A stretch of 64,000 nt of DNA from JAJDFU01 sp964641965 (GTDB lineage Bacteria > Bacteroidota > Bacteroidia > Chitinophagales > Saprospiraceae), in NCBI GenBank assembly GCA_964641965.1, contig CAZXLD010000011.1, forward strand, positions 39,141-103,140, written 5' to 3'. The translations under genes were made by a program, and so were the position numbers. The notes under the pieces were generated by a model that searched no databases, was not told the origin of the DNA, and saw only the letters and a list, made by a program, of their open reading frames with translations. This document shows, one piece after another, positions 9,772-18,022 of this stretch. How positions within the stretch are numbered: position 1 is the stretch's first letter; the number at the start of each line of letters is the position of its first letter.

Positions 9772-10605
9772 CTATTCCGCACCATAGGTCTTATACCGAA
9801 TATTTTTAAATGCAACCGGCCCATGATCTCCCTGAATCATCAGTGGGCCTAGCGGCTGTTCATCTTCAAAGGCGGCTGCCCGGGTAGGACCGGTCACGAT
9901 TTCATTTTCGTGGAGTAATATCCCATTCAGCCACACTTCTTCAAATTTAGCCGGGGCAATTTTCTGCCCTTCCTCATCAAACTTGGGAGCTCTGAATTTA
10001 ATCTTGAATTGCTGCCACAAGCCGGGAGCCTTAGCGGCATTGACCCTGGGGCTCCGGCCTTCGTAACCTGCCTCTTCTTCCGGTTTGGAATTGTCCCAGC
10101 GTTCATAGATACCACCTATATCATAATGCTGAGGATCATCTGTACCCCAGCTGTCCAGCAGTTGAATTTCATATCGTCCTTGAAAATATAATCCCGAGTT
10201 GGATCCCACCGGCATCATGACATCCAGTTCCAGGTCCAGGTCTCCGTGTTCCATCACGGTGAATAAATGAAATCGGTTCCAATCAAAATCTTCGCCCAGG
10301 GCTGCTTCATCCTGTTCCTGAAAATCGTTGACAAGGACACCGGTTCCCGGTTGGGTACGGAACGACCACTCTTCTTCCCGATTTACGCTAATGTCCCCCA
10401 CTATTTTCCAGTTATCCATCGTTTCTCGAAACGGACTAAGGTCATCAAGTGATATGGGATGGTAGGGAAGTTCGGTGGTGCTTGTTGTTTCGATATTGGA
10501 TTTGGTAGAAGGGGGATCGTTGGTGCAGCCTGAGGTCAGAAATAATAAACTTACGGATGTCAAGCCAAACACGATGAGCAATGGGTAGGATATAGATTTA
10601 AGCAT
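9772..10605 (-). CDS. DUF1080 (3-keto-disaccharide hydrolase family) lipoprotein
   Basis: 277 aa. The signal peptide ends in a lipobox (FLTSGC, Cys27). The rest is a single jelly-roll DUF1080 domain with its usual marks: a D/N-W-x-I-V-G-D opening, GVLVNDF, DLDLELDVMMP, NSGLYFQGRYEIQLLDSW, a GGIYER loop, W-Q-x-F-K-I-K-F and NGILLHEN. Members of this family cleave or hydrate 3-keto glycosides, including 3-keto-trehalose-type substrates. It lies 126 bases downstream of a ThuA gene on the same strand, which fits a keto-sugar pathway. Specific substrate unknown. Confidence 0.85.
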   Translation of the reverse strand: MLKSISYPLLIVFGLTSVSLLFLTSGCTNDPPSTKSNIETTSTTELPYHPISLDDLSPFRETMDNWKIVGDISVNREEEWSFRTQPGTGVLVNDFQEQDEAALGEDFDWNRFHLFTVMEHGDLDLELDVMMPVGSNSGLYFQGRYEIQLLDSWGTDDPQHYDIGGIYERWDNSKPEEEAGYEGRSPRVNAAKAPGLWQQFKIKFRAPKFDEEGQKIAPAKFEEVWLNGILLHENEIVTGPTRAAAFEDEQPLGPLMIQGDHGPVAFKNIRYKTYGAE

Positions 10606-10731
10606 ACTTAGACGAATTAAGCGTTCACAAACAGGAATAATGTAACCATTAGAAACTTTTGAACCCTACAGAAATTGGGTTTAATGGCTGTTACATTTAG
10701 TTTTCCATTTATTTAGACAAGCACAAGCCCC

Positions 10732-11694
10732 CTACTCATCCCCACGGATCTTCCCCTTCCAATCGCGAAAGGTTTGAGTGGTTCCGACTAGACCATGCTC
10801 GTTCGTTATGCCTTCGAATACCAAAGGCATAAAAGGACCTGGTTGTTCCCTAATCGCCCAGGCCATAGCTCGAAACAAAATGATCCGGAACTCCGGATCG
10901 AAATAGGTGAACGTATTGTGACCGGCCGTAGTGCCGAATACGCGCCCCTGCCCTATTTCATAAGTCCACATAATGGGCGAAAGCGATTTGGAAAGCATCG
11001 CCTGCCCAACCGGACCTTCACTATCATCTTCCGGACCGGTGGGGACTCTTCCCAGCACATCTACGGCTGGTTCCTGAAACAGATCCCAATAGAATTCATC
11101 CACCAGGTTCAGCGTTTTGGGAAAGCCCTTAAAAACAGGATGATCATTTTGAATTATTACTGGCGCATAAATAGCACCCCAACTAGATTCTTCATCGTTC
11201 CATGCCATACCCAGACAAGCCGATAATCGCTTCCCTTTTTTAGCCGGGCGCATGATGGCGGTCTCATGCAAGGCGACTATGCCCCCGCCCTGCTCTATAA
11301 AAGCTTGCAGCTGAGCAAATTGCTTTTTCTTTAAGGATGGCAAATGCAAATACATCACCAACAAATCCGCCGTCTCAAATTGCGTTTGGGTTGGGAAAAA
11401 AAAGGCTTCTTCCACTTTCACTCGGGGCACATCTTGTAACAGATTTACAAAGGTGTCCTTTATCCGTACATAATCGTGATTGCCCGGTTCATGGTCGTTA
11501 TCATAACCATAAACCCAGACGATGTTCAGGTCTCGGGAAGGCGTCTCCGTTTCAATGGGGCCAATTATGGCTTCCACCTTTTCTTTGGGGAATAAAGGTT
11601 TGGGTTGTTGCCAAGGGTGTTGGCTAAATACTTGTACAGCAACCCAAAAGCTGCTCCACAAGCAGATGATTGATTTTTGATTTAATGCTTTCAC
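10732..11694 (-). CDS. ThuA-like domain protein (secreted)
   Basis: 320 aa with an N-terminal hydrophobic signal sequence ending near VFSQ. The ThuA-like class I glutamine-amidotransferase-type fold follows: DLNIVWVYGYDNDHEP, ADLLVMYLHLP, QLQAFIEQGGGIVALHET, and a late GRVFGTTAGHNTFTY. ThuA proteins take part in trehalose/keto-disaccharide use in rhizobia, and here one sits with DUF1080 genes. The GTG start directly follows the TAA stop of the upstream ThuA gene (no gap), so translation is probably coupled. Confidence 0.8.
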   Translation of the reverse strand: MKALNQKSIICLWSSFWVAVQVFSQHPWQQPKPLFPKEKVEAIIGPIETETPSRDLNIVWVYGYDNDHEPGNHDYVRIKDTFVNLLQDVPRVKVEEAFFFPTQTQFETADLLVMYLHLPSLKKKQFAQLQAFIEQGGGIVALHETAIMRPAKKGKRLSACLGMAWNDEESSWGAIYAPVIIQNDHPVFKGFPKTLNLVDEFYWDLFQEPAVDVLGRVPTGPEDDSEGPVGQAMLSKSLSPIMWTYEIGQGRVFGTTAGHNTFTYFDPEFRIILFRAMAWAIREQPGPFMPLVFEGITNEHGLVGTTQTFRDWKGKIRGDE

Positions 11695-12828
11695 TTACTC
11701 AGCTAGTTCAGCAATCTTCATATCCTTATTGTCCCAATGGTCATCTTCGTAGAATTCGTAACCCGTTGGCTTGTAGGTGCCAATAATATCCACCATTGCT
11801 TTTTCCGGTACGGGCATCTCCAGAAGGTAGTAAGTCGCATTCACAAACATCCGCCGCACCCCTTCAGAGAGCATATCGGTAGAGGCCCCGATAGTAGACG
11901 TAAAGGCCATGCCTTTCTGGCCACCGGGAATTTGATAGCTTTTGGTCCAAGCGATAGGCATCATAGGATCATTGAGATCCACCTCCACTTCCTCGTCTTC
12001 TTCATTCTCGCGCATATCGGTTCCGGCAGGCTCAGCATCGGTTGGACGCATCCCGTATAAGGGATCGTTTTCATCGTACTCGGCTTCCCGCTCAGTAACC
12101 TGTCCCAACACAATGGGTTTGGAATCGCCAGGTAATGGCAAACGAACGCCGTATACATCGGATGGCCCCCAAATAGCGCCCTGCTCAATACCGGTTAACA
12201 CCGGATGATCCTCTGCTCCGGGTGCCACCATCCCGAGCGTACTCTGGTGGCGGTGCTCACCGTGGTGAGAGATCCATTTCTCTCCCAGAATAGCGCGCCC
12301 GAAACCACCATCCCATTCATCTTCTTCCTCATAAAAGCTGCCGTAGTGCCCATACGAAGTTTCAAAATCAATGTCTTCAAACATAAAAGCATGGGTAGCC
12401 GTACGGATGCCGATCAATGGCTTTCCACTTTTCAAATAGTCATCGAAATGCTTCATCTGCTCATCTGGCAAGGCCCGAAAGCGGGTAAACAGAATCATCA
12501 TATCTGCATCGGCCAGTTTATCCAGCCCCGGGATATTACTCAGGTAGTTTGGATCTACGATTCCGGGTTCAGCTGGATCCTGGGCGAAAAGTACTGTGGT
12601 TTTGAATCCATGGTGATTCGACAGAATTTTGGCCAGCATCGGCAAGGCCTCCTCCGAGCGATACTCCTCATCGCCAGACACCAATACCACATGGGGCATA
12701 TCCGGCTTTCCGTCCATGGTAATCCACTGCATCGGCTCATCAGAAGCCTCCGATTGAGTCGTAGTGGTTGAAGAATCACAGGCTGCAATCAAAAGTGCAA
12801 GCGCCAAAAATTGAATTAGCCTCATCAT
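11695..12828 (-). CDS. ThuA-like lipoprotein
   Basis: 377 aa lipoprotein (lipobox LLIAAC, Cys17). The ThuA-like fold is seen in HVVLVSGDEEYRSEEALPML, ADMMILFTRFRALPDEQM, GKPLIGIRTATHAF and a later GQKGMAFTSTIGASTDM. It is clearly related to the ThuA half of the fusion protein at 31398-33017 (same GD-D/E-EY-x-S-x-E and IRT-x-THAF motifs) and more distant from the ThuA just downstream. First gene of a ThuA-ThuA pair with zero spacing; DUF1080 follows. The 236-bp gap upstream (12829-13064) shows no gene. Confidence 0.8.
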   Translation of the reverse strand: MMRLIQFLALALLIAACDSSTTTTQSEASDEPMQWITMDGKPDMPHVVLVSGDEEYRSEEALPMLAKILSNHHGFKTTVLFAQDPAEPGIVDPNYLSNIPGLDKLADADMMILFTRFRALPDEQMKHFDDYLKSGKPLIGIRTATHAFMFEDIDFETSYGHYGSFYEEEDEWDGGFGRAILGEKWISHHGEHRHQSTLGMVAPGAEDHPVLTGIEQGAIWGPSDVYGVRLPLPGDSKPIVLGQVTEREAEYDENDPLYGMRPTDAEPAGTDMRENEEDEEVEVDLNDPMMPIAWTKSYQIPGGQKGMAFTSTIGASTDMLSEGVRRMFVNATYYLLEMPVPEKAMVDIIGTYKPTGYEFYEDDHWDNKDMKIAELAE

Positions 12829-13064
12829 TTTTTTATTTTAGGTAAGGGAATTAAAATTGGGGTACAGGACTTAGGTGTTTCAGGGTTCCGGGGTTGGAGT
12901 GTTTCGATAATCCTTGGAAGGGCCGATGATCAGTAACATCTACCTGGTATAGGCAACATGCGCATTTAAATAGTACCATCCGTCAAGTTTCTTTTTACCC
13001 AAGCCCTAGCCGTGTATTAATGAAAAATTGGAACAATAAACTTGGCTGACAGAACCCCTCCGTC

Positions 13065-13880
13065 TTAGCTTAACAAAGGCTCCAACTCCGCCTTGATGTA
13101 CTTCCCGTCATCCAGGGTAACACCATCCGGGTTGGTAATAGCGCCATCGCATTCGTCCTCCATAATAATCCAGCCTTCATAGCCGGAATCGACCAAATAT
13201 CGGGTGATGCCCTTCATATCGACCACCCCTTCTCCGGTAGGTGCCCAACGACCATCTGCAAACATATCCTTATAATGGACCAGATTGACCCGATCCCGGT
13301 ATCGCTTAATGATTTCCAGTGGATCCATATCCACCTTGGCAATATGCCCTACATCGGGTGTATAGCCGATCCAACCGGGATTCAAGCCTTCCATCAATAT
13401 CTTGTAATCCTCTTCTGTCCTAAAAACCGATCCTTCCGGAGAATTCGGATGATAAGAGGAAGGAATACCCTGGTCATGTGCCCGCTCAGCTAAGGCATTG
13501 ATGCAGCTAATGAGGTTCATTTGTCGCTCCCGCAAGTGGCTTCGGTCCGTACCCGGCATCTGGACGGGCAAATAAAGAGTGCCGGGAAAGTGCTTCAAAA
13601 AGGCAATCCATTTATCCCCATTAATTGTTTCCTCATCTGTTTCTTTCGGGTGTCTCCAATCTTCTACGTGCACCAGAGCCACTAGGTCAAGCCCATGCTT
13701 GTCCAGCATCTCCTGCATAGCCACTGGATCTGCTTCATGGTGAAAAAAACTGGTTTCCGGTTCAATTCCCGTAAAGCCCGCCTCCTTAATCACCCCCATG
13801 ATGTGGTTTAACTTTCCTTTGTAGGTTTCCCCGGGCATCTGCCAGGTGTAGGTTTCACAAGCTAATCGTATCGCTGCCAT
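13065..13880 (-). CDS. TIM-barrel sugar phosphate isomerase/epimerase (AP endonuclease 2 family)
   Basis: 271 aa, no signal peptide. The xylose-isomerase-like TIM barrel is recognisable from GFTGIEPET near the start, SYHPNSPEGS, WIGYTPDVGHI, VNLVHYKDM and GYEGWIIMEDE, which carry the acidic and His metal ligands. Cytoplasmic; probably isomerises or epimerises a sugar or inositol-type compound. Last of a run of co-directional genes starting at 20813; it begins 4 bases after the stop of the alpha/beta hydrolase. Confidence 0.8.
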   Translation of the reverse strand: MAAIRLACETYTWQMPGETYKGKLNHIMGVIKEAGFTGIEPETSFFHHEADPVAMQEMLDKHGLDLVALVHVEDWRHPKETDEETINGDKWIAFLKHFPGTLYLPVQMPGTDRSHLRERQMNLISCINALAERAHDQGIPSSYHPNSPEGSVFRTEEDYKILMEGLNPGWIGYTPDVGHIAKVDMDPLEIIKRYRDRVNLVHYKDMFADGRWAPTGEGVVDMKGITRYLVDSGYEGWIIMEDECDGAITNPDGVTLDDGKYIKAELEPLLS

Positions 13881-13884
13881 ATGA

Positions 13885-14685
13885 TCAGTGCTTTAAAAGG
13901 AATTCAGTAGTAATGGTGTTGAAGCGTTCTAGGTCCTCCCAATGGTGGACGTGCCCGCCTTCCGGGAAAGAAACGTATTCCGATCCCGCAATGCCTTCGT
14001 GCAGCACTTTGGAAAAGGCTGGTGGAGTGAAAATATCCATGTCGCCCACCGTGATTAAGGTAGGGTGCTTGATCTGCGATAAACGGGAGACAGTGTCGTG
14101 GTGAATACACGCATCCAGTTGTCCTTCGAAGCCTTGCTGACTCTGCATATTGGGATTATTGGCAGCTGCGGTCTGACCCGCTTTCAGGTCTTCCAGGCCA
14201 TGCTCATAGTAAGGAGGCGCAAAGATCCAGAGCTGGAGCAACTCCATAAACTCGCTTGGCTTGCTGGTGATCCGAAGTTTCTTCAGATTTTCGTATACGG
14301 TCTTGGCGTAATTGTTGAACTTGGGCCAGGTACTTATCAAGGCCAGACATTGTACTCGATCCGGATAGTTCAGGGCCAGTTCCTGAGCAATAGCTCCTCC
14401 CATGGAAATTCCGGCCACTCGGGCTTTTTCGATGCCAGCGTCATCCATAACAGCAATGGTATCAGCCGCCATCATCTTGGTGTTGTAAGGACCTACCGGC
14501 TGATCGGACTTACCTACTCCTCGATTATCTACAAGGATGCATCGGAAGTGTTTTTCATACTCCTGGACGTGCTTTTCCCATACATTTCCGTCAGCTCCGA
14601 AGCCCATGATCAAGACCAGGGGTTCACCGGAACCGCGTTCCTGGTAAAAAATTTGAGTCCCGTTCGAATTTGCGTATGTACTCAT
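13885..14685 (-). CDS. Alpha/beta hydrolase
   Basis: 266 aa when started at the ATG at 14685, whose ATGA overlaps the stop codon of the upstream isomerase gene; an upstream in-frame ATG at 14754 would overlap that gene by 73 bases and is unlikely. It shows a lid-less alpha/beta-hydrolase fold: HG-like oxyanion region LVLIMGFGADGNVW, DNRGVGKS, nucleophile elbow GISMGG (Ser94), acid in GDMDIFTPP, and a C-terminal catalytic His in GGHVHHW. Placed between two sugar isomerase genes, it may open a lactone or remove an ester from a sugar-derived intermediate; that role is inferred from context only. Confidence 0.8.
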   Translation of the reverse strand: MSTYANSNGTQIFYQERGSGEPLVLIMGFGADGNVWEKHVQEYEKHFRCILVDNRGVGKSDQPVGPYNTKMMAADTIAVMDDAGIEKARVAGISMGGAIAQELALNYPDRVQCLALISTWPKFNNYAKTVYENLKKLRITSKPSEFMELLQLWIFAPPYYEHGLEDLKAGQTAAANNPNMQSQQGFEGQLDACIHHDTVSRLSQIKHPTLITVGDMDIFTPPAFSKVLHEGIAGSEYVSFPEGGHVHHWEDLERFNTITTEFLLKH

Positions 14686-15581
14686 GGTATCTGTTGGATG
14701 GTGTTTTCGACAAATGGAATGGCCTTTTTGGCATCTTTCTCGGTAGTCGGGCAAAAACAGAAGTCAAAGCACCACCAGTCCAAAGGCTCCACCTCATCCC
14801 GTATTGCCTGAATCACTTCAACAAAATCAATATGACCCTCGCCAAAAGGAATGTGGGAACTCGTCTCCTCATCGTGCAGGGTGCCATCGCTATCGATCAA
14901 GTGAAAGTGGCCAATATGTCCAGAAAGCATGCCTGCCAATTCCACAACACCTCCTTCCAGCACTTCCCGTTTACCGGTCTGGCGAGCACCTACTACCGAA
15001 CACATATACGCATGACTGGTATCAAATAATACCTTGAAATTGGGATGATTAACTGCTTCAACAATGGCTTTGATCTCACTTGGCTTATTCAACCAAAAAC
15101 CAGGCTCGAATTCCCATACCAGTCGGACTCCGGCTTCCTGACATCGTTGAGCAGCCGCATTCCAGGTATCGGCCAGTCGATCGAAGCGCAGCTTGTATTC
15201 ATCCTCCGGTAATTCATCGGGCGGACTAATCGTATCTACCCGAAGAATATGAATGTCTAAATCCTGGCAGAAGGCCAGCATCGTATCAATTGCCTGAAGA
15301 TGGTCTGCTTTGGGAACTACTGCAGCCGGTACATGGCGAAAATCAGGAGCATATCCGGATATGCCCAGTCCCTTATCTGCAATCTCTTTTTTGAGGGTTT
15401 GTCTTTTTTCGGTAGTGTTGTAATCTTCCGGATGGGGGTGCGGCCGAAATCCGTTGATCTCGATCCCGTCATATCCGGCTTCAGCGCAATAATTCAGGAA
15501 GGCCTCAAAGGACCAGGGGTTACTTTCGAACGGTCCGAAAGAAAAGGCCCAGCTTCCCAGGGAGAATTTAGGTCGTTTCAT
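14682..15581 (-). CDS. TIM-barrel sugar phosphate isomerase/epimerase
   Basis: 299 aa, cytoplasmic. TIM-barrel marks: GYDGIEINGF, VRLVWEFEPGFW, KVLFDTSHAYM, HIGHFHLIDSDG, and a late WWCFDFCF strand. The Glu/Asp/His set fits a divalent-metal isomerase or epimerase of the AP_endonuc_2 superfamily, but the C-terminal WWCFDFC replaces the usual Glu-bearing strand, so it may have different chemistry. It overlaps the downstream hydrolase by 4 bases and starts 25 bases after the 3-epimerase-like gene. Confidence 0.8.
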   Translation of the reverse strand: MKRPKFSLGSWAFSFGPFESNPWSFEAFLNYCAEAGYDGIEINGFRPHPHPEDYNTTEKRQTLKKEIADKGLGISGYAPDFRHVPAAVVPKADHLQAIDTMLAFCQDLDIHILRVDTISPPDELPEDEYKLRFDRLADTWNAAAQRCQEAGVRLVWEFEPGFWLNKPSEIKAIVEAVNHPNFKVLFDTSHAYMCSVVGARQTGKREVLEGGVVELAGMLSGHIGHFHLIDSDGTLHDEETSSHIPFGEGHIDFVEVIQAIRDEVEPLDWWCFDFCFCPTTEKDAKKAIPFVENTIQQIP

Positions 15582-15606
15582 GCGTAAAGTGGTGTGTATG
15601 CTTTGG

Positions 15607-16449
15607 TTAGGCAGCTTCCCATTGCTGCCGGATAAACTGTATTCCTGCTGTGTAAATTTCGTTGGTCGGTGAAAAATCCCGCCAGACGTTTATGGCATTG
15701 GCAAATTCGGGTATTGCCATACTGAACGCTTCGATGGTCAACCAGCCATCGTAACCCATCGTTTTTAAGGACGGGAATACCTCCGACCAGTTCACTTGCC
15801 CCTTGCCGGGCGTTCCCCGATCGTTTTCACTGATGTGTACATGCTTCAAATGCGGGCCGATAGTTTCAATTGCTGTGCGTTGGCTTTTCTCCTCAATATT
15901 GGCATGATGCGTATCAAATAAACCACCTAGATTGGGCAGATCAATTGCTTCCACCATTTGCCGTAGCCCTTCCATGGTATTCACCAGGTAACACTCGAAT
16001 CGATTGAGCGCCTCCGGGGCAAATATCAAGTTAGTTCCCTGGGCATATTCTCCGGCTTTGCGCAGCATCTCTATACTCCACTTGTGTTCATCTTCAGTAG
16101 GCGGTTGACGGGTAAAGTAAGCGAAGGCGGAATGGTAAGGTCCACAGAGCACCTCTATCCCGGCTGCCTCACACATGTCAATAGCCCATTTGAGCCTTTC
16201 CAGTCCAGCTTCCCGAAGCTCAGGTTTGGGACTGGCTATGTTTTGGTGTTCTTCCAGCGATGTGACTGCTGTCCGACCCAACTCCATTTCATCGAGAAAG
16301 GCGCCAAGCTTTTGATGTGCTGCCAAGTCCCCTGCACCCAATGGCAACTCAATACCATCGTAACCAACCGCTTTTAATTTTTCGATGATGGGATAATGCT
16401 GCTCTGTAACGTGGTTGGTCCAGAGCAACATATTCATACCGATTTTCAT
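15607..16449 (-). CDS. D-tagatose/D-allulose 3-epimerase-like TIM barrel
   Basis: 280 aa, length typical of ketose 3-epimerases. The start MKIGMNMLLWTNHVT and the order of likely metal ligands Glu146 (APEALNRFE), Asp179 (LFDTHHANIEE), His205 (KHVHISEND) and Glu240 (LTIEAF) match this family well. Such enzymes swap the C3 configuration of free ketohexoses or ketopentoses, for example L-ribulose and L-xylulose. That is relevant because araB and araD lie nearby without araA. Starts 22 bases after the MFS transporter gene. The exact substrate is not predictable. Confidence 0.8.
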   Translation of the reverse strand: MKIGMNMLLWTNHVTEQHYPIIEKLKAVGYDGIELPLGAGDLAAHQKLGAFLDEMELGRTAVTSLEEHQNIASPKPELREAGLERLKWAIDMCEAAGIEVLCGPYHSAFAYFTRQPPTEDEHKWSIEMLRKAGEYAQGTNLIFAPEALNRFECYLVNTMEGLRQMVEAIDLPNLGGLFDTHHANIEEKSQRTAIETIGPHLKHVHISENDRGTPGKGQVNWSEVFPSLKTMGYDGWLTIEAFSMAIPEFANAINVWRDFSPTNEIYTAGIQFIRQQWEAA

Positions 16450-16471
16450 GCCTAGGTGTTTTAGGGCGCAA

Positions 16472-18022
16472 TTAAACCAGATTTCTTTCTCCTGTCGATT
16501 CAGCGGTTTCCAATTCCACCGGTTTATATCCCCCTTTTGAACGGAAATACAAAATCAGGGCGATATAACAAAGCATCATGAAGATGGGGAATAATGCCAC
16601 AGTGCTCAATGCCGCTTTCTTGGCTTTATTGATGATACCCGTTATGGTATCCTTATCCTCTGCCGGAGCCTCTTCCATTTTCTCTCCATTCAAGCCGAAA
16701 TAGGATCCGAATACGCCACGCTTTTCATCCGTCACATAGGTATCGTGCAGTTCTGTATTGTTGACTTCATCGTAGGCAGCTACATTCTTGTCAATGGCAG
16801 TATCCTGGATATTTCCTAAAAAAGAGGCACCCACGATACCTACCCCAAGCATCCCAACAGCGGCTACACCATTCAAGGTCAGAGCGCCACCTTTCGGGAA
16901 TTGTTCTGAGACAATACCCAGGGTGGTTGGCCAGAAAAAGGCTTTTCCGAACCCATATAGGGTGGCAGCAGCCAGAATCACCAGTCCCTCTGCCCGGGAA
17001 AGGAAGACCAGTCCCAAGGCAGCAACTGCAGAGCATACGGCCAGCAAACCTAAAGGAGAAAGTTTATGCACAATAGGACCCGCATAAAAACGCAGGATCG
17101 CCATGATAGCCGAAGTATAGACCAATAGCCACAGCGGATCAATACCCAATTTTAACAGCTCAGGTTCCATGAGCGGGGTGATCCAGCTGTCGGTGCCTAA
17201 TTCGGTAGTCGCTAGCGGGATCATGATGATCAGGAAAAAGATAAATAAGGCATTTCCCCAAGACCGGGCATAGTAACCATAAACTGCGGTAAGAATACCA
17301 ATGGAAGCGTAGATCAGTAAGGATGGGAAATTGAATACGCGGCCAATTTCGGCCATGATCAGGGAAACGATGATCAAGGCACCTACGATACCTACCTCCT
17401 TCAACATTTCAATGTAGGAAACCCCGGCCGCTACCCGTTCATTGATCGGAAATTTCCGATTCCAGAGCATGATCAGGTAAATGAAAGTTGGTAGCGCGAT
17501 CAGCGCTACTTTATACTGCCAGGCAATATCTCCAAGGGAAATCGCCAATAACCCCCCCAGGACCAGGCCTCCGGGCCAGCCGGCATGTAGGATATTCAGC
17601 CACTTGGTCTTATCCTTGTTGAACATAGTGGCCACCACTGGATTGATGTAAGCCTCTACCGTTCCATTACCAAGTGCTACAATGAACGTACCGATGTACA
17701 GCATCCAATAGCCGGTTGCGAAAATGGTAATCACCGCAGACAAAATGTGGCAAACGAAACCAAACAACATCGCGTTTCGATAACCTATCTTATCAATTAC
17801 CAGGGAGAACAGAACAATACTAATGGCAAATGGCCATAAGCCTACCCCCAGAATCTCTCCTTTTTGCGTTTCAGATAGCCCGAATTCAATACCCCATTCA
17901 TTAATGATTTGGGTACGGACCACGAATCCGAACGCCGTTGCAACCAGGGCGATAAAACACCCCCAAAATAAAAGCTGATCATTCCTTTGCTGATCGGCTG
18001 ATGCTGTTTTTGTTTGTTCCAT
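16472..18022 (-). CDS. MFS sugar transporter
   Basis: 516 aa with about 12 hydrophobic helices, a central cytoplasmic loop and an extra hydrophilic insert (~residues 405-460: NTELHDTYVTDEKRGVF through PAEDKDTITG) before the last helices. The N-terminal half has WGIEFGLSETQKGEILG and IDKIGYRNAMLFG, a motif-A-like D-x-x-G-x-R. Placed between a cytochrome c lipoprotein and three sugar isomerases, it is the likely inner-membrane importer of the sugar handled by this operon. Its start lies 44 bases inside the upstream gene, an unusually long overlap. Confidence 0.85.
   Translation of the reverse strand: MEQTKTASADQQRNDQLLFWGCFIALVATAFGFVVRTQIINEWGIEFGLSETQKGEILGVGLWPFAISIVLFSLVIDKIGYRNAMLFGFVCHILSAVITIFATGYWMLYIGTFIVALGNGTVEAYINPVVATMFNKDKTKWLNILHAGWPGGLVLGGLLAISLGDIAWQYKVALIALPTFIYLIMLWNRKFPINERVAAGVSYIEMLKEVGIVGALIIVSLIMAEIGRVFNFPSLLIYASIGILTAVYGYYARSWGNALFIFFLIIMIPLATTELGTDSWITPLMEPELLKLGIDPLWLLVYTSAIMAILRFYAGPIVHKLSPLGLLAVCSAVAALGLVFLSRAEGLVILAAATLYGFGKAFFWPTTLGIVSEQFPKGGALTLNGVAAVGMLGVGIVGASFLGNIQDTAIDKNVAAYDEVNNTELHDTYVTDEKRGVFGSYFGLNGEKMEEAPAEDKDTITGIINKAKKAALSTVALFPIFMMLCYIALILYFRSKGGYKPVELETAESTGERNLV

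Noticed and set aside
9591..9824. Minus-strand frame with a peptide like VYTQLILQSGRPQGQ
   Set aside because: Looked like a possible transposase or phage scrap, but no recognisable family motif, no inverted repeats and no convincing start; it lies beside the 164-bp repeat and may be random.
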